NCBI GenBank assembly: GCA_964242335.1
Contig: CAXTAY010000048.1
Location: 1-27,009, forward strand
DNA from: Lichenicoccus sp964242335
GTDB taxonomy: Bacteria > Pseudomonadota > Alphaproteobacteria > Acetobacterales > Acetobacteraceae
DNA length: 27,009 nucleotides
Reading direction: 5' to 3'
Under the pieces are notes generated by a model. That model had not been told where the DNA came from and did no database searches. It saw only the letters and a list, made by a program, of their open reading frames with translations. Position numbers and translations under genes: made by a program. This document shows, piece by piece, positions 17,625 through 26,291 of the stretch; position 1 is the stretch's first letter; every line of letters begins with the position of its first letter.

Positions 17625-20459
17625 ATGGACGGCCCTCAGACGCCCGAGCCCGGCCTCTCCACGTCACCCGCCGGTCCGGCGCGCTCCGGCGACGACCGGC
17701 TGGAGAAGCTGGTCGCCCTCGCCCGCGGCATCGTCGAGCGGCAGGAGGACGATCCGTTCGGCAACCCGGTGCTGGCGATGGCACTCCTGGTCTCGCGTCG
17801 CCTCGACGAGGGCGTGCTCGAGCTCGACGACATCGAGCAGCTGGTGCGCCAGCTGCGCGACGAGGCGTTCGGGCGCCGCGCCGTCCGGCTGCGCGGCTAT
17901 GTCGGCATCCAGGACGAGCCGATCCCGGCCCGTCTCGACCGCATCGCGCACAAGCTGATCCGCCCCGACCCGGACGACAGCCCGGTGCCGCTGGCGCAGT
18001 TCCGTGCCGCGGTGCAGCGCGTGCGCTACGCCGCGGTGTTCACCGCCCACCCCACCTTCGCGCTGGCCACCGAGGCGTACGCGGCGCTGGCCGACAGCGC
18101 CAGCGGCGCGCCGCGGCTGCCCGAGCTCGCCTCGCAGCGGCCCTCGACGCCGACGCTGGAGGACGAGTTCCAGCACGCCGCGGCGGCGATCCTGCGCGGC
18201 CGCGACGCCATCGACCGGCTCAACGCCGCCCTGCTGCGCGAGGCCGCGCGCTACTGGCCGCAGGCCTGGAGCACGCTGAACCCCTGCCCGCTGATCCTGA
18301 CCAGCTGGGTCGGCTACGACACCGACGGGCGCACCGACATCGGCTGGTGGGACATGCTGCGGCTGCGGCTGCGCATGAAGCGCCTGCAGCTCGAGCGCGT
18401 GCACGCCCAGCTCGGCGCACTGGCGCAGCCGAGCGCGGCACTGCGGGCGCGGCTGGCCGGGGCGATCGAGGCGGTGCGGGCGCAGATCGAGGCCTGTCCG
18501 GGATCGGCCGAGCCCGAGCAGGTGGCGGCGTTCGCAACCCTGCTGATCGACCGCCGCGAGGAGGCGATCCTCTCGCCCGAGCAGCTCGACGCCGAGTTCC
18601 GCCAGGCGATCCAGGACGCGCCGGAGCCGGACCGGCTGCCGCTGGCGGTGGCGCGCGCCGGCCTGGTGTCGCACGGCCTGTCGGCGGCGCACACCCACGT
18701 GCGGCTGAACTCGATGCAGCTGCACAACGTCGCCCGCCAGCGCATCGGCATCACCGACAATCCCGACAACCCGTCGCAGCGTCGCGCCCTGCTGACCGCG
18801 ATCAACGAGGCGCTCGACGAGGTGCAGCCGCAGCCGGTGGATTTCGGCGCGCTGCTCGCCGAGCAGGCCTCGGCGGCGCGGCTGATGATGACGGTGGCGC
18901 AGATCGTCAAGCACGTCGACGGTGCGAGCCCGGTGCGCTTCCTGATCGCCGAGACCGAGAGCGGCTACACGCTGCTGGTCGCACTTTGGCTGGCCCGGCT
19001 GTTCGGCATCGAGCAGTCGGTCGAGATCAGCCCGCTGTTCGAGACCCAGGAGGCGCTGGAGCACGGTGCGGTGGTGATCGAGGAGGCGCTGCGCTCGCGG
19101 CACTGGCGCGACTACCTGCGCCGCACCGGGCGCATGGCGCTGCAGTTCGGCTACTCGGACTCCGGCCGCTATATCGGGCAGCTCGCGGCCACCTACCTGA
19201 TCGAGCGGCTGCGGCTGAAGGCGGTGGAGCTGCTGCGCAAGCGCGGCATGACCGACATCGAGGTGATCCTGTTCGACACCATGGGCGAGAGCATCGGCCG
19301 CGGCAGCCATCCTTTCCGCCTCGCCGACCGGCTGGACTACCTCTCGCCGGCACGCTCGCGCGCCACCTTCGCCCAGGCCGGCATCGCCTACCGCGAGGAA
19401 TCCGCCTTCCAGGGCGGCGACGGCTACCTGCTGTTCGGCACCGAGGCGCTCGCCGACGCCACCGTCGCCACCATCGCCGAGCACGCCTTCGCGGTGTCGC
19501 GCCTCGACGAGGACCCGATCTACGACGAGCCGGACTTCTCCGCCGACTTCTTCTCGACCATCGCCGCCGGCATGGCGGGGCTGGTGGAGGATCCGGGCTA
19601 CGCGGCGCTGCTCGGCGCGTTCGGGCCGGCGCTGATCGACCGTACCGGATCGCGGCCGCCGGCGCGGCAGAGCGACAGCGGCGGCAGCGGCGCGCGCATC
19701 AAGCACCCGCGCGAGCTGCGCGCGATCCCCAACAACGCCATCCTGCAGCAGCTCGGCTGGTGCGCCAACACGCTGCAGGGCCTCGGCCTCGCCGCCGCGC
19801 GCCATCCGGAGACCTTCGAGGAGTTCCTGCGCGGCAGCCCGCGCTTCCGCCGCGCGCTCGACTTCGCCGCCCACGCGCTGGCGCATTCCGACCGCGACGT
19901 GCTGCGCGCCATCGTGCTGACGCTCGATCCGGGCGTCTGGCTCGATCGCGCCGCGCACGAGGGCGATCCGGCCCGTCGCGAGGCGCTGGTGATGCTGGCG
20001 CGCGGACTGGAACGGCTCGACCTGTGGGCCTCGACGCAGTCGATGTTCCGCCGCATCCAGGCCGACCACCTGGCACTACGGGTCGCCTGGTCGGACGCGC
20101 CGCGCATGCAGCTCGAGGAGCAGCTGCTGCACGCGATCCGGCTGGCGCTGATCGAGCGGATCTGGCTGCTGTCGACGCGCATCCCGTACTTCTCGCCGCG
20201 CTACGGTTTCACCCGGCAGGATCTCGACGACCAGATCCTGCGCCTGGAGATCCCCTCGGCGCTGAGCCAGCTCGCCGAGATCTTCCCGCCCGCACCGGAC
20301 CAGTCGGTGATGCTCGATTTCCGCGAGCCGCGCGCGCCGCTGGCCGACCACGGCTACTCGCGCGAGCATGCCGAGATCTTCGAGCCGATGCGCCGCCTGT
20401 TCGGGCTGGTGCGCGAGATCAGCATCGCGGTCATGCACGACGTCGGCGCCTTCGGCTAG
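17625..20459 (+). CDS. Divergent phosphoenolpyruvate carboxylase homologue
   Basis: This 944-residue protein aligns by eye along the whole length of bacterial-type PEPC, which makes oxaloacetate from PEP and bicarbonate. Retained features include the histidine motif TAHPT (H142), an Arg in HVRLNSMQL (R360), the metal-ligand Glu in PLFET (E473), Asp in GYSDS (D512), and Arg in SIGRG (R559). Several signature positions differ. TAHPTE is TAHPTF. The canonical FHGRGGxxGRGG loop is FDTMGESIGRGSHP (D551, M553, E555). GYSDSxK has Arg (R515), and the VRxDIRQ second Arg is Met. The usual RNTG C-terminus is absent (it ends HDVGAFG). Activity is therefore doubtful; it may be a specialised paralogue or a pseudoenzyme. 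The frame is intact. ATG 17625 has GGGAG seven bases upstream; GTG 17574 is the alternative. The MBL gene follows after 15 bases. Confidence 0.85.
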   Translation: MDGPQTPEPGLSTSPAGPARSGDDRLEKLVALARGIVERQEDDPFGNPVLAMALLVSRRLDEGVLELDDIEQLVRQLRDEAFGRRAVRLRGYVGIQDEPIPARLDRIAHKLIRPDPDDSPVPLAQFRAAVQRVRYAAVFTAHPTFALATEAYAALADSASGAPRLPELASQRPSTPTLEDEFQHAAAAILRGRDAIDRLNAALLREAARYWPQAWSTLNPCPLILTSWVGYDTDGRTDIGWWDMLRLRLRMKRLQLERVHAQLGALAQPSAALRARLAGAIEAVRAQIEACPGSAEPEQVAAFATLLIDRREEAILSPEQLDAEFRQAIQDAPEPDRLPLAVARAGLVSHGLSAAHTHVRLNSMQLHNVARQRIGITDNPDNPSQRRALLTAINEALDEVQPQPVDFGALLAEQASAARLMMTVAQIVKHVDGASPVRFLIAETESGYTLLVALWLARLFGIEQSVEISPLFETQEALEHGAVVIEEALRSRHWRDYLRRTGRMALQFGYSDSGRYIGQLAATYLIERLRLKAVELLRKRGMTDIEVILFDTMGESIGRGSHPFRLADRLDYLSPARSRATFAQAGIAYREESAFQGGDGYLLFGTEALADATVATIAEHAFAVSRLDEDPIYDEPDFSADFFSTIAAGMAGLVEDPGYAALLGAFGPALIDRTGSRPPARQSDSGGSGARIKHPRELRAIPNNAILQQLGWCANTLQGLGLAAARHPETFEEFLRGSPRFRRALDFAAHALAHSDRDVLRAIVLTLDPGVWLDRAAHEGDPARREALVMLARGLERLDLWASTQSMFRRIQADHLALRVAWSDAPRMQLEEQLLHAIRLALIERIWLLSTRIPYFSPRYGFTRQDLDDQILRLEIPSALSQLAEIFPPAPDQSVMLDFREPRAPLADHGYSREHAEIFEPMRRLFGLVREISIAVMHDVGAFG

Positions 20460-20474
20460 CAGGGGATCGCGGGG

Positions 20475-21383
20475 TTGGCCGCGGAGGTCGGCCGGGACGC
20501 CACCAGGCGGCGTCCCTGGCGGCTGAGCGAGCCGCCGCCGCCGCGCGCCACGCCCCTCGAGGCACGTCCGGGGATACGCCGCATCGTGGCGCCCAACCCG
20601 TCGCCGATGACCTATAACGGCACCAACAGCTGGCTGGTCGACTGGCAGGGCGGCACCGTGCTGATCGATCCAGGCTCGGAGGACCGGGCGCACCAGGACG
20701 CGATCCTAGCCGCCTGCCGCGGACCGCTCACCCACATCCTGGTCACCCACACCCACCACGACCACCTGGACGGCGCACTCATGCTGTCCCGCCGCACCGG
20801 CGCACCCACCGCCGGCTACCGGCTCAGCGCGGATCCCGAGTTCGAGGCCGACCTGAAGCTCGCCGACGGCGAGCGGATCGGCGGCCTCACGGTGCTGCAC
20901 ACGCCGGGACACGCGATGGACCATCTGTGCTTCGCCCGGGACGACGGCGTGCTGTTCAGCGGCGACCACGTGATGGGCTGGTCCACCTCGGTGGTGCCGC
21001 CGCCGCCGTACGGCGACCTGACCCTGTTCATCGCCAACCTGGAGCGACTGCGCGACCGCGGCGACGCGCTGATGCTGTCGGCGCACGGGCCGGCGATCGC
21101 CGACCCGGCGGGTATGGTGCAGGGCCTGATCGAGCACCGGCTGGCGAGGGAGCGCTCGATCGCGGTGCTGCTCGGACCCGAACCGCAGCCGCTCGAGACG
21201 CTGCTCGGCCGCGCCTACGTCAACCTCAAGCCGCAGCTGCTCGGTCCCGCGCGCGCCAACCTGCTGGCGCACCTGGTCAAGCTGCAGCGCGACGGCCGCG
21301 CCGCGCGCTCCGAGGCCGGCTGGCGGGTGGCGGACCCAGCGGACGATTGGGGCGCGGGCGGAGCCGCGGGCGAACCGGGGTGA
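20475..21383 (+). CDS. MBL-fold metallo-hydrolase (LACTB2/glyoxalase II-like)
   Basis: This is a metallo-beta-lactamase-fold hydrolase of about 302 residues. The family opening VAPNPSPMTYNGTNSWLVD is followed by the metal motif THTHHDHLDG at about residues 91-100. The later ligands follow: His in HTPGHAMDHL, Asp in FSGDHVMGWSTSVV and His in SAHGP. A C-terminal winged-helix-like part (LGRAYVNLKPQLLGPARANLLAHLVKLQRDG) is typical of LACTB2-type members. The substrate is unknown. No ATG lies ahead of the conserved core, so TTG 20475 is the probable start; GTG 20586 falls inside conserved sequence. It lies in the same frame as the PEPC-like gene with only one TAG between them, so the two are very likely cotranscribed. 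Confidence 0.88.
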   Translation: MAAEVGRDATRRRPWRLSEPPPPRATPLEARPGIRRIVAPNPSPMTYNGTNSWLVDWQGGTVLIDPGSEDRAHQDAILAACRGPLTHILVTHTHHDHLDGALMLSRRTGAPTAGYRLSADPEFEADLKLADGERIGGLTVLHTPGHAMDHLCFARDDGVLFSGDHVMGWSTSVVPPPPYGDLTLFIANLERLRDRGDALMLSAHGPAIADPAGMVQGLIEHRLARERSIAVLLGPEPQPLETLLGRAYVNLKPQLLGPARANLLAHLVKLQRDGRAARSEAGWRVADPADDWGAGGAAGEPG

Positions 21384-21428
21384 AGGAGACGACCCTCACC
21401 CGGATCCGCGGCAGCTCGCTCGCCCCGC

Positions 21429-22340
21429 TCAGGGCAGCCGGCTGTGCCCGTAGGCGATGGTCTCCCGCGCCGCCTTCAGGTGCGCCTCGGTGAACTGCTT
21501 GGCGTGCGCCGAGAGGTCGCGGCCATCGTCCCAGAGGTTGCGCCAGATGCCGAGGATGCCCTCCAGCGGCTGGCCCACGACCTTGGACGAGAACGACTCG
21601 AAGGTGATCGGACCGGCATAGCCCGAGCGCACCAGGGCGCGGAACACGCGGCCGAAATCGATCGAGCCGGAACCGAGATAGCCGCGATTGGAGTCGCCGG
21701 TGTGGAAGTAGCCGAGATGCTCGCCGGTCTCGAGGATCGCGGCCCCCACGTCGGCCTCCTCGATGTTCATGTGGTAGCAGTCGAGATGCACCTTGACGTT
21801 GGGCAGGCCGACGCGGCGGCAGAACTCCACCCCCTGCGAAGCGGTGTTGATCACGTTGGTCTCGTAGCGGTTCACCACCTCCATGCCGAGGGTGATGTCG
21901 CTCGCCGCCGCCTTCTCGCCGACGCGCCGGATCACCTCGATCGAGCGCGCGACACCCGCCGGCAGCGCCGGCACGGCGTATTTCTGGAACGCCGAATACA
22001 GGATGCCGCAGACATGGGTGGCGCCGAGGTCGCGGGCGATCGAGAGGATCAGCTCCAGCTTCTTCTCGCCGCGCCGGGTCTTGTCGTCGTCGTCGCTGGA
22101 GATGTCGGTCTCGGCGTCGAGACCGAGCGAGAAGGTCAGGCCGATGCCGGCGCGCTCCAGCTCGCGCCGGGTGAAGTCCACGTCGATAGTGGACGGGTCG
22201 AGCGCGCAGGCCTCGATCAGGTCGAAACCCAGCGCTGCGGTGTTGGCGATCGCGCGCGCGCACTGCTCGCGGTTCCAGCCCGGCTCCCAGACGAAGCCGT
22301 GCAGGCCGAGCTTGTTCCTCTCGAGCGGTGTCGTCGTCAT
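21429..22340 (-). CDS. Ketose 3-epimerase (D-tagatose/D-psicose 3-epimerase family)
   Basis: This 303-residue TIM-barrel enzyme inverts C3 of a ketose. The signature region reads GMEVVNRYETNVINTASQG and then NVKVHLDCYHMNIEE. The four metal ligands are E154, D187, H213 (YFHTGDSNRG) and E248 (ITFESFSS). As I recall the Agrobacterium D-psicose 3-epimerase ligands (E152, D185, H211, E246), the spacings are identical. The preferred substrate (tagatose, psicose/allulose, ribulose or another) cannot be read from sequence. The N-terminus is MTTTPLERNKLGLHGFVWEPGW. ATG 22340 has GGAGG eight bases upstream, so the longer open frame is ignored. No sugar transporter or kinase accompanies it. It is convergent with the MBL gene. 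Confidence 0.92.
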   Translation of the reverse strand: MTTTPLERNKLGLHGFVWEPGWNREQCARAIANTAALGFDLIEACALDPSTIDVDFTRRELERAGIGLTFSLGLDAETDISSDDDDKTRRGEKKLELILSIARDLGATHVCGILYSAFQKYAVPALPAGVARSIEVIRRVGEKAAASDITLGMEVVNRYETNVINTASQGVEFCRRVGLPNVKVHLDCYHMNIEEADVGAAILETGEHLGYFHTGDSNRGYLGSGSIDFGRVFRALVRSGYAGPITFESFSSKVVGQPLEGILGIWRNLWDDGRDLSAHAKQFTEAHLKAARETIAYGHSRLP

Positions 22341-22644
22341 GATCGCATCCTCCGAAAGCTGGGACGTGGTATCCGGCGCGGGATCGGCGTCGAGGCCACG
22401 GCCGAAGCCCGCGGTGGCGGCCGTGACGTCAGCACCGCGGCACGCCTGGTCATGGATCGATCCCCCGCGGCCGCGATCCGCATCGCCGGCGGTTCGCCGG
22501 GACGCCTCGCGAGCTAAATCCGTCCGTCCGACAGCGTCAAGCACGCGACCCGGCGCGCCACCTCGTCGGCCCGCCGCATCGCCGCGTGGCGGCGCAGTTC
22601 GATCATGCTATGGGCCGCTCGCACCCTGGGACCGGAGTTCGACC
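22341..22644. other. Divergent intergenic region between the epimerase and the S10 peptidase
   Basis: This 304-base GC-rich stretch has no credible gene. On the minus strand TTGACG (22540-22535) and TTAGCT (22517-22512) with a 17-base spacer could be the epimerase promoter, leaving a leader of about 165 bases. A 10-bp palindrome GGATCGATCC lies at 22454-22463. Ahead of the peptidase, TGCTATGG near 22616 resembles an extended -10, but no good -35 accompanies it. I see no terminator. Confidence 0.5.
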
Positions 22645-24315
22645 TTGAGACCCTTCCGCCGATTGCTGGCCGCCTCGCTGCTAACGACATCCTGCCTGAG
22701 CGGCGTGGCAGCACTCGCCGACGATGCCGGCATCAAGATCGAGAAGACGACCAAGCCGGCCAAGCCGGTCGATCTGCATCCCACCGAGACCCTCAGCGAC
22801 GGGGCGGTGACGGCGGGTGGCATACGCATCGACTACCAGGCGGCGGCCGGCACGCTGATCGTGCATCCGAAGGGCTGGGACGATACCGCGGCCAAGGATC
22901 AGGACGCGCCGGACGACCAGTCCGGCGACCACGGCTCGACACAGGGAGCGCACAAGGACGATGCCCAGGCCTCGATGTTCTACGTGGCCTACTTCAAGAA
23001 GGGCGCGCATGCCGAGAACCGTCCGATCACCTTCCTGTTCAACGGCGGTCCGGGCTCCTCCAGCGTCTGGCTGCACATGGGCGCGTTCGGGCCGCGCCGC
23101 GTCGTCACCCCCGACGACAGCCATCCCGAGGCCGCGCCGTACGAGCTGGTGAACAACGACGAGACCCTGCTCGACGACACCGACCTCGTGTTCATCGACG
23201 CGCCGGGGACCGGCTTCTCGCGCATCTCCGGACACGACAAGGAGAAGGCGTTCTACGGCATCGACCAGGACGCCCACGCCTTTTCGGACTTCATCGCCGC
23301 CTTCCTGTCGAAATACGGGCGCTGGAACTCGCCGAAATACCTGTTCGGCGAGAGCTACGGCACCACCCGCTCGGCGGTGCTGGCCAACGACCTGCAGATG
23401 GACAAGCAGATCGACCTGAACGGCGTGATCCTGCTGTCGCAGATCCTCAACTTCGACGCCAGCATCGACGGACCGCAATACGATCCTGGCGTGGACCTGC
23501 CCTACATGGTGGCACTTCCGACCTATGCCGCAACGGCCTGGTACCACCACAGGCTGCCGGGCGGCACCCAGACCGACCTCACGGCGCTGCTCGCCGAGAC
23601 CGAGCGGTTCGCGATGACGGACTACGCGGACGCGCTGGCGCAGGGCTCGGCGCTGGAGCCGGCGCGGCGCGAGGCGATCGCGGCGAAGCTGCACGCCTAT
23701 ACCGGGCTCGCCACCGACTACATCAAGAAGTCGGACCTGCGCATCAATGGCGGCCAGTTCGAGAAGATGCTGCAGGACGACACCGACACCACCACCGGCC
23801 GGCTCGACAGCCGGTTCTCCGGGCCGAGCATGGACCCGCTCAGCCGGGAGTCCGACTACGACCCGCAGAGTGCCGCGATCAGCTCCGCCTACGTGTCCTC
23901 GTTCAACGACTATGTCCGCCACGCGCTGCACTACGGCGCCGGCATCACCTACAAGCCGGAGATCGATGCCGGCAAGGACTGGGACATGAAGCACCAGCCA
24001 CCGGGTTCGGACATGCCGCAGACCGGCTCCGCCAACGTCATGATCGACCTAGCGGCGGCGATGAAGTACAACCCCAGGTTGAAGATCATGCTGAATGCAG
24101 GTTACTACGACCTGGCGACGCCGTTCTACGAGGGCATCTACGAGATGCACCACCTGCCGATCCCGCTTCGGCTGCAGGACAACATCGAGTTCAAGCAGTA
24201 CCGCTCCGGCCACATGGTCTACGCCAACATCCCCTCGCTGAAGCAGCTGCACGACAATGTCGGCGACTTCATTCGCCGCACCGACAACCGGAAGGCGGCT
24301 GCCTCTCAAAAATAA
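22645..24315 (+). CDS. Exported serine carboxypeptidase-like protein (peptidase S10)
   Basis: This 556-residue alpha/beta-hydrolase of peptidase family S10, which removes C-terminal residues from peptides, has a Sec signal at residues 1-24 (RPFRRLLAASLLTT, then CLSGVAALA before DDAG). It probably acts in the periplasm. The oxyanion block FLFNGGPGSSS and WLHMGAFGPRRV are clear. Catalytic residues are S237 in GESYGTT, D489 in NAGYYDLATPF and H523 in YRSGHMVY. An Asp/Gln/Gly-rich charged insert (about residues 82-108) follows the first beta region. The start is TTG 22645, placed by CGGAG seven bases upstream and by the signal peptide; there is no closer ATG. The Cys in the signal is not in a clear lipobox. 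It is monocistronic as far as seen. Confidence 0.93.
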   Translation: MRPFRRLLAASLLTTSCLSGVAALADDAGIKIEKTTKPAKPVDLHPTETLSDGAVTAGGIRIDYQAAAGTLIVHPKGWDDTAAKDQDAPDDQSGDHGSTQGAHKDDAQASMFYVAYFKKGAHAENRPITFLFNGGPGSSSVWLHMGAFGPRRVVTPDDSHPEAAPYELVNNDETLLDDTDLVFIDAPGTGFSRISGHDKEKAFYGIDQDAHAFSDFIAAFLSKYGRWNSPKYLFGESYGTTRSAVLANDLQMDKQIDLNGVILLSQILNFDASIDGPQYDPGVDLPYMVALPTYAATAWYHHRLPGGTQTDLTALLAETERFAMTDYADALAQGSALEPARREAIAAKLHAYTGLATDYIKKSDLRINGGQFEKMLQDDTDTTTGRLDSRFSGPSMDPLSRESDYDPQSAAISSAYVSSFNDYVRHALHYGAGITYKPEIDAGKDWDMKHQPPGSDMPQTGSANVMIDLAAAMKYNPRLKIMLNAGYYDLATPFYEGIYEMHHLPIPLRLQDNIEFKQYRSGHMVYANIPSLKQLHDNVGDFIRRTDNRKAAASQK

Positions 24316-24383
24316 CGCTGAATTAGCTATCTTCCGGAGGTCATACCCGTTATAGTTGTGGAAGGGCTCCTTCAGGACGTGCC

Positions 24384-26285
24384 ATGTCTTCCTCGCTCTC
24401 GGGTCTGTCGCCGATCACCAGCTACCTCTCGATCGTCAAGAACGAGCAGACCCAGGTCGCCCAGATGGTGAAGAGCGACCCGTCGCTGCAGCGGACGGTG
24501 AAGGCGTTCCAGTCCGACATCGTCGACATCAACACGCCCACCGACCTGCTCAAGCCTAAGAACCAGGCGGCGCTGCAGGTGGTGCTCGGCGCCTACAACA
24601 TGAGCGGCGAGAGCAGCTCGACCGGGCTGATCAAGCAGCTGCTGACCCAGGATCCGTCCGCCTCCGGCTCGCTGGTGCGCTCGCTCAACGACACCGACGA
24701 CCTGCATTTCGTCAAGGCGATGACCGACCGCGCGACGGTGGCGCTCGATTTCGGCGATCCCACCGCCTCCAGCTTCACCTCCGGCGGCAGCGCCGCCTCC
24801 TCGGTCTCCTTCAACAACCTGGCCTGGGGCACGGCCAACGCCGCTCTGACCGCGGCGTCGCCCGCCGAGACCTTCTCCTACGTGCTCGACGACGGCAGCG
24901 CCGCGCAGTCCGTCGCGAAGGCGCTGACGACGGCACTGCAATCCACCGGGACCAGCGCCGACCCGGTCACCGCCAGCTACAGCGTCGATGCCGGCGGCGC
25001 GATCGTCGGATCGAGCGGCGCACCGGCGGTCGCGACCAGCACCGACAGTGCCGGCAACAAGGTCTACAGCCTCACCCTGGCGAGCAGCAGCACGGGTGCG
25101 GCGATCCGGCTGGCCAGCGTCGTCGCGGTCACCGCACCGCAGGCGGCCGCCGGCGCCGTCCCGTCGGGCACGATCAGCGCCGCCACCGCGGTGCCGCTGC
25201 TCTCCCAGGCGCTCACAGCCAACGGCTTCGACGTGTCCAGCAGCGGCCCGGCCAGCCTGAGCATCATCAACCCGATCGACAACGGCGCGCTGTCGCTGTC
25301 GCCGCAATCCTACACCAGCTTCGCCGCGATCACGCCGCAGGCGGTCTCGACCTACCAGAACGTGCTGCCGCTCGGCAGCGCCGGGCAGGCCCTGAAGGCG
25401 GGTCAGGTCCTCACCAGCGGCGGTGCCGCGATCGGCACCATCAAGTCGGTGGATGCGGCCGGCGACGTGACGCTCGCGGCACCCTCGGCACTGACGCTCG
25501 CCGCAGGCGCGCGGATCGACGTCGCGATCGGCGCCGGCATCGCCAATATCGGCACCCAGATCACCGCGCCCAGCGCGACCGCCACCGACACCGCGACGCT
25601 GGCGCTCGGCCGCGCCGGAACGGGACTGAAAGCCGGACAGGTGATCACCGACGGCGGCAACGTGGTCGGCATCGTCAAGTCCGTGGACGGCTCGGGCAAC
25701 GTCACGCTGCAGGCCAACCTGGCGGTGGCGGTCGCTGCCGGCGACACCCTGGGCACCCTGCCGCGCGTCAGTGACAGCCAGACGCCGGCACTCGACGATG
25801 CCGGCAACGTCAAGACGATCCTCTCGCAGTACGAGACCAGCCAGTACGAGACCCAGGAGGGGCAGCAGATCCCCGGCATGGACGATGCGCTCTACTTCAC
25901 CCGCACGATGCCCGGCATCACCAGCATAACCCAGCTGATGAGCGACACCCGCCTGCTCAACGTGGTCACGACCAACCTGGGACTGTCCGACACCTACGAC
26001 CAGCTGCCCTACGACCAGCAGCTCAGCCTGCTGACCAGCAAGGTCAAGCTGTCGGACTACTCGAACCCGACCAAGCTGCACAACGCCGCCGAGCAGTTCC
26101 TCGCCCTGACCGGCGAGCAGGCGGCGAGCGGCGGCAACGATACGGATCCGGCGTCGATCCTGCTGTCCGGCGGTTCGGACAGTTCCGGCAGCGATCTCGG
26201 CTCGTCGTTGATGTCGGCACTCTATCCGGGCAGCGACAGCAGCGGCAGCGGACTGGATCCGATCCTAAGCGCGCTCTACGCCTGA
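24384..26285 (+). CDS. DUF1217 protein (flagellar-associated family) with large internal insertion
   Basis: This is a 633-residue protein. Its N-terminus (ITSYLSIVKNEQTQVAQM, DPSLQRTVKAFQSDI, NQAALQVVLGAYNM, LVRSLND) and C-terminus (NVKTILSQYETSQYE, MDDALYFTRTMPGI, LLTSKVKLSDYSNPTKL) together resemble one DUF1217 domain. Those proteins are normally encoded in flagellar clusters of alphaproteobacteria. Between about residues 128 and 470 lies a Ser/Ala/Thr/Gly-rich insert containing two related copies of a beta-rich module: GQALKAGQVLTSGGAAIGTI with KSVDAAGDVTL, and GTGLKAGQVITDGGNVVGIV with KSVDGSGNVTL. The insert looks like surface-exposed repeat material. There is no signal peptide. ATG 24384 has AGGA about seven bases upstream. 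No other flagellar gene is in the window. DUF1217 assignment is by eye. Confidence 0.78.
   Translation: MSSSLSGLSPITSYLSIVKNEQTQVAQMVKSDPSLQRTVKAFQSDIVDINTPTDLLKPKNQAALQVVLGAYNMSGESSSTGLIKQLLTQDPSASGSLVRSLNDTDDLHFVKAMTDRATVALDFGDPTASSFTSGGSAASSVSFNNLAWGTANAALTAASPAETFSYVLDDGSAAQSVAKALTTALQSTGTSADPVTASYSVDAGGAIVGSSGAPAVATSTDSAGNKVYSLTLASSSTGAAIRLASVVAVTAPQAAAGAVPSGTISAATAVPLLSQALTANGFDVSSSGPASLSIINPIDNGALSLSPQSYTSFAAITPQAVSTYQNVLPLGSAGQALKAGQVLTSGGAAIGTIKSVDAAGDVTLAAPSALTLAAGARIDVAIGAGIANIGTQITAPSATATDTATLALGRAGTGLKAGQVITDGGNVVGIVKSVDGSGNVTLQANLAVAVAAGDTLGTLPRVSDSQTPALDDAGNVKTILSQYETSQYETQEGQQIPGMDDALYFTRTMPGITSITQLMSDTRLLNVVTTNLGLSDTYDQLPYDQQLSLLTSKVKLSDYSNPTKLHNAAEQFLALTGEQAASGGNDTDPASILLSGGSDSSGSDLGSSLMSALYPGSDSSGSGLDPILSALYA
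25359..25780 (+). repeat. Duplicated module within the DUF1217-like gene
   Basis: Two related segments of about 55-60 residues, starting near residues 326 and 406, share LGxAGxxLKAGQVxTxGGxxxGxxKSVDxxGxVTL and an AAG[A/D] ending. They are separated by about 25 dissimilar residues. The DNA has diverged, so the duplication is old or under protein-level selection. Confidence 0.8.
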
Positions 26286-26291
26286 GCAAGG

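Noticed and set aside
17664..20069. 801-residue open frame antisense to the PEPC-like gene
   Set aside because: Its Arg/Gln/Leu/Ala/His-rich composition without motifs is what a reverse frame of GC-rich coding DNA gives, and the sense strand carries a recognisable protein.
22345..22356. Short minus-strand ATG at 22348 ahead of the epimerase
   Set aside because: It reads ATG CGA TCA TGA, just three codons. A leader peptide is possible, but nothing supports it, and the ribosome site fits the epimerase ATG.
24316..24383. Sigma-54 type promoter ahead of the DUF1217-like gene
   Set aside because: TGG and TTC elements around 24358-24374 do not keep the GG-N10-GC spacing; the bases form only a 5-bp hairpin (GAAGG/CCTTC).
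24372..26081. 569-residue open frame antisense to the DUF1217-like gene
   Set aside because: Gly/Arg/Asp-rich shadow without motifs or ribosome site; the sense frame has good family matches at both ends.
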